NCBI GenBank assembly: GCA_035687745.1
Contig: DASRVA010000102.1
Span: 1 to 18,372, forward strand
DNA from: DASRVA01 sp035687745
GTDB lineage: Bacteria > Gemmatimonadota > Gemmatimonadetes > JACCXV01 > JAHWKZ01
Direction: 5' to 3'
DNA length: 18,372 bases
The stretch's first letter is position 1, and every line of letters begins with the position of its first letter. A program made the translations under genes and the position numbers. Positions 7,516-14,449 of the stretch are shown here, one piece after another. The notes under the pieces are model-generated. The model did no database searches. It was not told the origin of the DNA and worked only from the letters and a program-made list of their open reading frames with translations.

Positions 7516-10113
7516 TTGAGCGGGCAGCGCGAGCTCGCCACCATTCTCTTCACCGACATCGTCGGGTCGACGGGGCGGGCGGTCGATCTGGGCGACCGCG
7601 CGTGGCGCGAGCTCCTGGTCCGCCATCACGCCGCCGTGCGTGAGGTGTTGCGACGGTTCGGCGGGCGTGAGGTGAACACCGCGGGCGACGGATTCGTCGC
7701 GATCTTCGACGACCCCGATCGTGCGCTCCACGCGTCGGCCGCGATCCGGGAGGCGGTCCGCGAGCTCGGTCTCGAGCTCCGCTGCGGCGTCCACATGGGG
7801 CACGTCGAGGGCGAAGCGCCCGCCGTCACCGGCGTGGCCCTGCACGTCGGCGCGCGGGTGGCGGCCGTGGCCGGCGCCGGGGAGATCCTCGCGTCGCGGG
7901 TCGTCCACGACGCGGTCGAGGGCAGCGGGTTCCGATTCGAGGACCGTGGAACATTCGACCTGCGGGGCCTCCCCGGCGACCGCCGGCTCTTTCGCCTGAC
8001 GGGGAGTCCGGAAGTCCCGGAGCCAGCCGAGACGATCGCTCCAGCCCCCGCACGCCGCTGGCGCCGGCCGGCGCTGATCGCGGCGGGGGCGGTTGCCGCC
8101 GCCACGGCGGGATTCCTTCTGATCTTGGGCGGACGGGATGAGGGCCCCTCTGGAGTTGTGTCCGCCGCTGCCCTCCCGGGGATCGCGGTTCTTCCCTTTT
8201 CCACGTCCGGCGAGGACCTCGAGGTGTGGCGCGAGGGAATGGTCGACGTCCTCTCCGCCAACCTGGACGGGGCGGCCGGGCTCCGGGCGATCGACAGCCG
8301 TACCGTCCTCGCACGCTGGCGGGAGGACGTCTCCGGTGAGGAGACCCCCGACGTCAAGGCGGCGCTGGACGTGGCGCGGCGGAGCGGGGCGCGCTACGCG
8401 CTCCTCGGGAGCGTCGTGACATCGGGGAGCGGAATGCGGCTCATCTCCGACGTCTACGACCTCGAGAACGGCCGGTCCTTAGGCGAGGTCCGCGTGGACG
8501 GGGCCGCCGACTCCATGTTCCAGCTCGTGGATCGGCTCTCCGTCGAGATCCTCGCGACGATTCTGCGCGAGGAGGAGCTTCCGGATCTCGATCTCACGAA
8601 GGTCACGACCGCCTCGCTTCCGGCCCTCCGCGACTTCCTGGAAGGCGAGGTCCTGTTCCGGAAAGGGGACTTCCGGAGCGCGATCGGGGAGTACGAGCGG
8701 GCGGTCGACGCGGATACGACGTTCGCGCTGGCCTACTACCGGCTGGCCGAGGCCTACGGATGGACGGGACAGCTCGAGTTCACCGCGCCCAACGCCGAAC
8801 GGGCGATCCGCTTCGCCGACCGGCTCTCGGACCGGGATCGGCTCCTGGTGCGCGGGAGCCATGCTCTCGAGGCGGGGGTTCCCGAGGGGTTGGAGCTGCT
8901 GCGGACGGCGACCCGCAAGTACCCCGACGACGCCGAGGCGTGGCACCTCCTGGGCGACTTCATCTTTCACTATGGAGGGGGGCTGCTGGTGGACTCTGAG
9001 GAGGGCCGGGCCGCCTTTCGGCGCGCGACCCAGCTCGATCCCGCGTTCGCTCCCGCGTACGTCCACCAGATCCACAACGTCTTGCGGACGCGGCCCGACA
9101 GCGCCGCGGCCGCGGACCTCGTCCGGACCTACGCCCGCTACGGGGCCGGCGACTCCGTGGGCATGGCGGAGAACGCGCTCCTCCTGCCGCTCGCCTTCGG
9201 CGACGATTCCACCCGCGGCCGGGCGCTGATGGCGCTCGACACGCTCTCGATGTCGTTTCTCCCCTTCTTCGCCGAGCAGAACCTCTCCCATCCGCGATTC
9301 CTCGATCTCAAAGCCGAGGTCCTCACCGTCGCGCGCGGGCGTCCGTCGGAGGCGGAGAGCCGCTGGGGAGCGAACTTGCTGGTCGAGGCCCATCTCGCCC
9401 GCGGCCAGCTCGGCGCCGCGCTCGAGGCGCTGGATCGGGCGGCGGAGGTCTCTTCGGCCTTCCTGACCGGGGCTCATCTCTATCTGGCCCATGCCCGAGG
9501 GTTTCCCGTGCCGGTCGAGCGGCTGGAGCAGGAGCTCGGCGCCGTTTCCCCGGACAGCCTGGACCCGCGGGCGAGCCTTTGGCCGGGCGCCTGGGCCATC
9601 GAGCGGGACCGCGTCGCTGCCTACGAGAACTCCCTCTCGACCCTGCGGGGGGGCGCCGTGCGCGCCCGGACCGCAGGCGACTCGATCGGCGCCCGCCAGC
9701 TCGAGGGAATGGCCCGGGCGCTCGAAGGCTTCGCCGCCTGGCGCCGGGGTCGTCTGGACGAGGCCGAGCGGAAGCTCGGCGAGGCCCGCCTCATGACGAT
9801 CGGGTTTCCGGGAGATCCCCTGGAGAACGACCTGGTGCGCTGGTGGCTGGCCGGGCTTTCGGTGGAGCGGAGCGAGAAGGAACGCGCGGCGGTGTACTTT
9901 ACGTCGCTCGGTGATGGGGCCGCCTTCGCGAGCGATCCTGTGGCTCTCTACCGACTGGCTCAGGTCCAGGAGGAGCTCGAGCACTACGACGAGGCCCGAG
10001 CGAACTACGAGCTCTTCCTCCTGGCCTGGCGGGAGGCCGACCCCGAGCTCGCGGCATGGGTCGAGAAGGCGCGCCAGGCGGCGATCCGCCTCTCCGGTCT
10101 CCGGCGGGGCTGA
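7516..10113 (+). CDS. Class III cyclase-domain membrane protein with TolB/FlgO-like and TPR regions
   Basis: An 865-residue one-pass membrane protein. Residues 1-163 form a class III nucleotide cyclase homology domain with both metal-binding Asp residues (D14 in FTDIVGS, D58 in AGDGF). The base-recognition Lys position is N54, and the transition-state Asn is H110, while the partner R114 is kept. Cyclase activity or base choice is therefore uncertain. A basic stretch (RRWRR) precedes one transmembrane helix (about 185-206), placing the cyclase in the cytoplasm and the rest outside. Residues about 219-355 (GIAVLPFST...YALLGSV) resemble TolB-N/FlgO-type domains, followed by ~500 residues of TPR-like helices. 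TTG start: AGGA at 7504-7507 is eight bases upstream and overlaps the GNAT stop. The layout suggests a sensor linking an extracytoplasmic protein-binding scaffold to a cyclic-nucleotide or pseudo-enzyme output. Confidence 0.87.
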   Translation: MSGQRELATILFTDIVGSTGRAVDLGDRAWRELLVRHHAAVREVLRRFGGREVNTAGDGFVAIFDDPDRALHASAAIREAVRELGLELRCGVHMGHVEGEAPAVTGVALHVGARVAAVAGAGEILASRVVHDAVEGSGFRFEDRGTFDLRGLPGDRRLFRLTGSPEVPEPAETIAPAPARRWRRPALIAAGAVAAATAGFLLILGGRDEGPSGVVSAAALPGIAVLPFSTSGEDLEVWREGMVDVLSANLDGAAGLRAIDSRTVLARWREDVSGEETPDVKAALDVARRSGARYALLGSVVTSGSGMRLISDVYDLENGRSLGEVRVDGAADSMFQLVDRLSVEILATILREEELPDLDLTKVTTASLPALRDFLEGEVLFRKGDFRSAIGEYERAVDADTTFALAYYRLAEAYGWTGQLEFTAPNAERAIRFADRLSDRDRLLVRGSHALEAGVPEGLELLRTATRKYPDDAEAWHLLGDFIFHYGGGLLVDSEEGRAAFRRATQLDPAFAPAYVHQIHNVLRTRPDSAAAADLVRTYARYGAGDSVGMAENALLLPLAFGDDSTRGRALMALDTLSMSFLPFFAEQNLSHPRFLDLKAEVLTVARGRPSEAESRWGANLLVEAHLARGQLGAALEALDRAAEVSSAFLTGAHLYLAHARGFPVPVERLEQELGAVSPDSLDPRASLWPGAWAIERDRVAAYENSLSTLRGGAVRARTAGDSIGARQLEGMARALEGFAAWRRGRLDEAERKLGEARLMTIGFPGDPLENDLVRWWLAGLSVERSEKERAAVYFTSLGDGAAFASDPVALYRLAQVQEELEHYDEARANYELFLLAWREADPELAAWVEKARQAAIRLSGLRRG

Positions 10114-10284
10114 CCCGGTCCGCACTGGTCGAAGACCCTAGACGTCAACATGCTAGCCTTGCTCGGCGGGAAGCAGCGGACACGTGGGGAGTACGAGACG
10201 CTGCTCGACAGGGCCGGCTTCTCGCTCGAGCGCGAGATCGGCACCGGCGCCGACATCTCGATCCTCGAGGCGGTGCCGGTCTGA
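10114..10284 (+). pseudogene. 3' remnant of an O-methyltransferase gene
   Basis: The frame opening right after the cyclase stop reads KTLDVNMLALLGGKQRT, then GEYETLLDRAGF and ends SILEAVPV followed by TGA at 10282-10284. This matches the extreme C-terminus of class I SAM-dependent O-methyltransferases (plant-type, with [D]xNMLxxxGGxERTxxEYxxLLxxAGF). The similarity begins before the only ATG (10150) and stops at the end of the cyclase gene, so the SAM-binding and catalytic parts are absent. A 44-residue peptide from ATG 10150 could be made but would have no catalytic function. I infer that a deletion joined the cyclase gene to the tail of the lost gene. The remaining bases to 10345 hold a 6-bp GC hairpin (10297-10302 with 10310-10315) without a T tract. 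Confidence 0.7.
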
Positions 10285-10345
10285 AGTCCGCAGAAGGCCC
10301 GGAGCCACGCCGGGCGGAGGACGGGCGCGGCGCTATCTTCCAAGG

Positions 10346-13048
10346 GTGAGTCGCCCCGCGCTGTATCTCGTCGACGGCTACGCCCTCATCTACCGCTCCT
10401 ACTTCGCGTTCGCCAAGAACCCGCTTCGGGCCTCGACGGGGGAGGAGACGGGGGCGGCCTACGGGATGGCCAACTTCCTGGTCCGGCTCCTGGACGAGCG
10501 GAAGCCCGACCATCTGGGGGTCGTGCTGGACAGCCGCGAGCCCACGTTCCGCCACCGGCAGTTTCCCGATTACAAGGCAACACGCGAGAAGATGCCGGAC
10601 GATCTCGGGGCTCAGATCCCGCGCGTCCTCGAGCTGTTCGAGGCGTTCCGGGTGCCGGTGATCGAGATCCCGGGCCAGGAGGCGGACGACGTGATCGGCT
10701 CGCTGGCCCGGAAGGGTGCCGATCTCGGGCTCGAGGTCTACATCGTCTCGGGAGACAAGGACTTCTATCAGCTGATCGACGAACACATCATGCTCCTGAA
10801 TCCCGGCCGGGGCGGGCTGGCCGCCGTCGACGAGGAGGTCGTGGATCTCTCGAAGGCGCCCGGCAAGTTCGGCGTCGGCCCCGAGCGTGTGACCGACATC
10901 CTCGGCTTCATGGGAGACTCCTCGGACAACATCCCGGGCGTCCCCGGGGTGGGGCTCAAGACTGCGCAGAAGCTGGTCGGCGAGTGGGGAAGCATGGAGG
11001 ATGTGTACGCCCACCTGGACGAGGCGGCGTCGCCCAAGCTGCGCCAGAAGCTGGCCGAGCACCGCGACGCAGCGCTCCTCTCGAAGGACCTGGTCACGAT
11101 CCGGACCGACCTGGACGTCGAGCTGGATCTGGAAGCGATCCGGGTCAGGGAGCCCGATCGGGAGAAGGTGACCGCGCTCTTCGCCGAGCTCGAGTTCGTG
11201 GCGCTCCTGAGAAGGTTCGGCGGGCGCGAGGCGTCCCTCGACGAGGAGGCGATGTACCGGGTCGTCGACACGCCGGAGGCGCTGTCGGACCTCGTCGGCC
11301 GGCTCGACGACGCCGACCGCTTCGCCTTCGACGTCGTGACGACGAGCCCCGATCCGCTCGCCGCCGAGATCGTGGGACTCGCCTTCGCCACCGACCCCGG
11401 GCGGGCGTGGTACGTCCCCGTCGGCCACGCCGAGGGGCGCAACCTGCCGCTGGCGACCGTGCGGGCGGCGCTTGGCCCCCTCCTCGAGGACCCCGATCGC
11501 CCCAAGGTCGGCCAGGACGTCAAGGTCGACCTGATCGTCCTGGGGCGGGCCGGGATCGACGTCCGGGGGATCGTCGCGGACGTTGGGCTGGCCGGCTACC
11601 TGCTGGATCCGGCCCGGCGGCAGTACGACCTGGACCTGCTCGCCCTCGAGCTCCTCGGCCACAGGATGATCGCCCGGGACGACGTGACGAAGCCGGATGG
11701 CCGGAAGGCCCCCCTCCCGTTCGCCGAGGTGCCGATCGAGGCCGCCGCCCGCTACGCCTCGGAGGGCGCCGACGTCACGTTCCGGTTGGCCGACCGGTTC
11801 CTGAGGGAGCTCGAGGAGAAGGACCTGATGAGCCTCTACCGCGAGGTCGAGCTCCCGCTGGTCCCGGTCCTGGCCGACCTCGAGCGGCAGGGGGTGGCGC
11901 TGGACGTCGAGTTCTTCCGGCAGATGGGGAAGCGCCTGGAGGGCGAGCTTTCCACGCTCGAGCGGGAGTGCACGATTCTGGCTGGAGGGGAGTTCAACCT
12001 GAACTCTCCGTCCCAGCTCGCCGAGGTCCTGTTCGAGCGCTTGAAGCTTCCCGTGATCCGGCGCACCAAGACCGGGTACTCGACCGACGCCGAGGTCCTC
12101 GAGACGCTGGCCGCCGAGCACGAGCTGCCGCGGAGGCTCCTCGAGTACCGGGAGCTGGCCAAGCTCAAGTCGACGTACGTGGACGCGCTGCCGGCGGCGA
12201 TCAACCCCATCACCGGACGGCTCCACTCGAGCTTCAACCAGACGGTGGCGTCGAGCGGGCGGCTCTCCTCGAGCGAGCCGAACCTCCAGAACGTCCCGAT
12301 CCGGACCCCGCTCGGACGCGAGATCCGCAAGGGTTTCGTGCCCTCCGAGGAGGGGTGGACGCTCCTGGTCAGCGACTACTCGCAGATCGAGCTCCGGATC
12401 CTGGCCCACCTGTCCGGAGACCCCAACCTGGTGGACGCCTTCCGGACCGGGCAGGACGTCCACACGCAGACGGCGGCGCTCGTGTTCGGGATCGATCCTG
12501 CCGAAGTCGACATCGGCCTTCGCGCGCGCGCCAAGATGGTGAACTTCGGGGTCGCCTACGGGATGGGCGGTTTCGGCCTCGCACGGCGGCTCGGGATCCC
12601 GCGCGAGGAGGCGGAGGCCTTCATCAAGGGGTACTTCGAGCGCTTCCGGGCCGTCAAGCAGTTCCAGGACGAGGCGGTCGCGCAGGCCCGCGAGAAGGGG
12701 TTCGTGACCACGCTTCTCGGCCGGCGACGCTACCTTCCAGAGATCCACAGCAAGAACTGGAACGTCCGCTCGTTCGCCGAGAGGGTCGCGATCAACAGCC
12801 CGATCCAGGGGACGGCCGCCGACCTGATCAAGATCGCCATGATCCGGGTCCACGCGCGGCTCGCGGAGGACGGGATGCCGGCTCGGATGCTCCTCACCGT
12901 CCACGACGAGCTCGTGTTCGAGGTCCGGGAGGACGCGGCGGCCGACCTGGGCGCGCTCGTCCGCAGCGAGATGGAGGGCGCGATCGAGCTGGACGTCCCC
13001 GTGGAGGTCGGGATCGGGGTGGGGAAGACGTGGTACGACGCCAAGTAG
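10346..13048 (+). CDS. polA: DNA polymerase I
   Basis: A 900-residue polymerase for Okazaki-fragment processing and excision repair. GTG 10346 gives the usual N-terminus (SRPALYLVDGYALIYRS); in-frame starts further upstream run into the methyltransferase remnant and are rejected. AAGG lies directly before the GTG, so the ribosome-binding site is weak. The 5'-nuclease domain (about 1-290) is intact, including FPDYKATR, SGDKDFYQL and GDSSDNIPGVPGVG. The polymerase domain keeps motif A (DYSQIELR, D677), motif B (K730 in RAKMVNFGVAYG) and motif C (VHDE, D854). The 3'-5' exonuclease domain (about 310-490) keeps D329, D395 and Y470, but the E of DxE is V331 and the Asp matching E. coli D501 is G474. 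Proofreading is therefore probably lost. The lipoprotein gene follows 13 bases after the stop. Confidence 0.97.
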   Translation: MSRPALYLVDGYALIYRSYFAFAKNPLRASTGEETGAAYGMANFLVRLLDERKPDHLGVVLDSREPTFRHRQFPDYKATREKMPDDLGAQIPRVLELFEAFRVPVIEIPGQEADDVIGSLARKGADLGLEVYIVSGDKDFYQLIDEHIMLLNPGRGGLAAVDEEVVDLSKAPGKFGVGPERVTDILGFMGDSSDNIPGVPGVGLKTAQKLVGEWGSMEDVYAHLDEAASPKLRQKLAEHRDAALLSKDLVTIRTDLDVELDLEAIRVREPDREKVTALFAELEFVALLRRFGGREASLDEEAMYRVVDTPEALSDLVGRLDDADRFAFDVVTTSPDPLAAEIVGLAFATDPGRAWYVPVGHAEGRNLPLATVRAALGPLLEDPDRPKVGQDVKVDLIVLGRAGIDVRGIVADVGLAGYLLDPARRQYDLDLLALELLGHRMIARDDVTKPDGRKAPLPFAEVPIEAAARYASEGADVTFRLADRFLRELEEKDLMSLYREVELPLVPVLADLERQGVALDVEFFRQMGKRLEGELSTLERECTILAGGEFNLNSPSQLAEVLFERLKLPVIRRTKTGYSTDAEVLETLAAEHELPRRLLEYRELAKLKSTYVDALPAAINPITGRLHSSFNQTVASSGRLSSSEPNLQNVPIRTPLGREIRKGFVPSEEGWTLLVSDYSQIELRILAHLSGDPNLVDAFRTGQDVHTQTAALVFGIDPAEVDIGLRARAKMVNFGVAYGMGGFGLARRLGIPREEAEAFIKGYFERFRAVKQFQDEAVAQAREKGFVTTLLGRRRYLPEIHSKNWNVRSFAERVAINSPIQGTAADLIKIAMIRVHARLAEDGMPARMLLTVHDELVFEVREDAAADLGALVRSEMEGAIELDVPVEVGIGVGKTWYDAK

Positions 13049-13061
13049 GAGGTGGGATCGG

Positions 13062-13577
13062 ATGAGATTCCGGGATGTCCTTCGTGCGGCCGCGGCCGCC
13101 ACGCTAATCGCGTGCACGGGAGCCAACACGCCGGCCTCGGACGGCAGCCCGCCGGGCGACGGCTCGCCGCTCGGCGGCGCGGTCGTTCTGGATGGGATCG
13201 AGTACACGGGTGAGGTGCTGGTCATGGAGTCCTTTCCCGTCCAGCTCAGCGGCCGGGTCACGATCGCCAACCGGTCCGGCGAGACCCGCACGCTCACCTT
13301 CCCCGACGGCTGCGTAGCGCTCCTCCGCGCGTATCGGCCCGGGGAATCCGAGACCGTCTGGGACCAGTCCGGGGAGCAGGCGTGCACGATGGCGCTGGTG
13401 CCGGTCGAGTTGGCTCCGGGAGCCACGCAGCAGGTCGCCACCCCGACCGCCAGCGGCTACGACATCCTGGGCCAGGACCTTCCCGACGGCGAGTACCGGA
13501 TCACGATCTACCTGCGACCGGACGGCGGGGAGGTCGAGATCGACGCCGGAACGACCGATCTGGCGATCCCGCGCTGA
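13062..13577 (+). CDS. BsuPI-like lipoprotein
   Basis: A 171-residue exported lipoprotein. The N-terminus has Arg at 2, 4 and 8, a hydrophobic core and a lipobox LIAC, with C18 as the lipidated cysteine. A Gly/Ser/Pro-rich spacer (about 20-38) follows. The rest (about 44-171) is a beta-sandwich resembling the BsuPI intracellular proteinase-inhibitor family: VTIANRSGETRTLTFPDG, then VWDQSGEQACTMAL, VELAPGATQQV and LPDGEYRITIYL. That family is often found as an Ig-like module of unknown function, so inhibitor activity should not be assumed. C82 and C108 could form a disulfide. AGGAGG (13047-13052) overlaps the polA stop codon and lies nine bases before the ATG, so it is well translated and probably in the polA transcript. 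Confidence 0.82.
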   Translation: MRFRDVLRAAAAATLIACTGANTPASDGSPPGDGSPLGGAVVLDGIEYTGEVLVMESFPVQLSGRVTIANRSGETRTLTFPDGCVALLRAYRPGESETVWDQSGEQACTMALVPVELAPGATQQVATPTASGYDILGQDLPDGEYRITIYLRPDGGEVEIDAGTTDLAIPR

Positions 13578-13599
13578 GGGTCACGATCGGCCGTCGCTC

Positions 13600-14244
13600 G
13601 TGATCTCGATCGGCCTGACCGGCAACGTCGCCAGCGGCAAGACGACGGTCGCCGACCGCTGGAGCGAAGCCGGCGTTCGCGTGATCGACGCCGACCGACT
13701 GGGGCACGCCGTGCTCGCTGAGGACGGGGCCGCCCGGGAAGCGCTGGTCGAGGCGTTCGGCGAGGGCATCCTGACCGCCGGCGGGTCGATCGACCGGGCC
13801 GCGCTCGGCGAGCGTGCGTTCGCGGACGACGACGGCGTCCGGCGACTGAACGCGATCGTCCATCCGCCGCTCCTCGAGCGCCTGAGGTCCGAGCTCGAGC
13901 GGGCGGCGCTGAGCGGCGAGCCCCTCGCGGTGGTCGACGCCGCCCTCGTCTTCGAGTTCGGCATGGACGACGACCTCGACGCGGTCGTCCTGGTGACGGC
14001 TCCGCCCGAGCTCCGCGCCGACCGTCTGCGAAAATCGCGCGGCCTGGACGACGAGCGGATCGCCCGCCTCATGGCAGCGCAGATCCCGGATGCGGAGAAG
14101 GAGGACCGGAGCGATTATGTTGTCGTGAACGACGGGTCGATCGAGGACCTCGAGGCCGCCGCAGACCGGACGCTGGCCCGGATCCGAGCCGACTTCGCCC
14201 TCGACGACCCCACCCCCCACGCCAAGGAGAACGACCATGCGTGA
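13600..14244 (+). CDS. coaE: Dephospho-CoA kinase
   Basis: Catalyses the last step of coenzyme A synthesis, ATP-dependent phosphorylation of the 3'-OH of dephospho-CoA's ribose (cytoplasm). A 214-residue P-loop kinase. The Walker A motif is GNVASGKT (about residues 8-15). The acceptor-site motif VIDADRLGH (about 28-36), the LID-region features LNAIVHPPLLERL and a C-terminal region with ADRLRKSRGLDDERIARLMAAQ and SDYVVVNDGS are all typical of CoaE. Length fits the ~200-residue family norm. Start GTG 13600 is 22 bases after the lipoprotein stop and begins the canonical beta-1 strand (ISIGLTG). The ribosome-binding site is not obvious. The 3' end overlaps the YtxH-like gene by eight bases. polA near coaE is a known arrangement in other bacteria, including Bacillus. 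Confidence 0.95.
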   Translation: MISIGLTGNVASGKTTVADRWSEAGVRVIDADRLGHAVLAEDGAAREALVEAFGEGILTAGGSIDRAALGERAFADDDGVRRLNAIVHPPLLERLRSELERAALSGEPLAVVDAALVFEFGMDDDLDAVVLVTAPPELRADRLRKSRGLDDERIARLMAAQIPDAEKEDRSDYVVVNDGSIEDLEAAADRTLARIRADFALDDPTPHAKENDHA

Positions 14245-14446
14245 CCATGAGAACGGATTCCTGGGAGGCCTCCTGATCGGGCTCGCGATCGGCGGGCTCC
14301 TGGCCCTCCTCTACGCCCCCGCGCGGGGCGACAAGACCCGGAAGAAGCTCGTGAAGAAGGGCGGCGCCTGGCAGGAGAAGGCTTCCGGCGCCCTGGGCAG
14401 CGCGACCGAGATCGTCGACCGGGGCCGGAAGAAGATGGGGATCTAG
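14237..14446 (+). CDS. YtxH-like small membrane protein
   Basis: A 69-residue protein with one transmembrane segment (about residues 8-27, GFLGGLLIGLAIGGLLALLY), followed by the YtxH-family hallmark YAPARGDKTRKKL and a basic, helical tail. The family is linked with general stress in Bacillus but has no settled biochemical role. The N-terminus is probably outside or within the membrane edge and the basic tail in the cytoplasm. AAGGAG (14224-14229), inside the coaE gene, lies seven bases before the ATG, and the eight-base overlap with coaE suggests coupled translation. The TAG stop is followed after one codon by the CTG where the phosphoglycerate mutase frame seems to begin, in the same reading frame. 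Confidence 0.85.
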   Translation: MRDHENGFLGGLLIGLAIGGLLALLYAPARGDKTRKKLVKKGGAWQEKASGALGSATEIVDRGRKKMGI

Positions 14447-14449
14447 CCC

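Noticed and set aside
4951..7908. 985-codon open frame on the - strand opposite the oxidase, amidohydrolase and GNAT genes
   Set aside because: Arg/Gly/Pro/Asp-rich with no motif; crosses four real genes with intact catalytic residues.
10297..10315. GC hairpin before polA as a terminator
   Set aside because: Only 6 bp with no following T tract; such hairpins are expected by chance at this GC content.
10184..10345. Upstream extension of polA to earlier in-frame starts
   Set aside because: Adds ~50 residues of Arg/Ser/Pro-rich sequence over the methyltransferase remnant; GTG 10346 gives the canonical PolA N-terminus.
10145..13441. Very long open frame on the - strand opposite polA (1098 codons)
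   Set aside because: It mirrors the GC-biased codons of polA, has no recognisable domain, and polA motifs are complete on the + strand.
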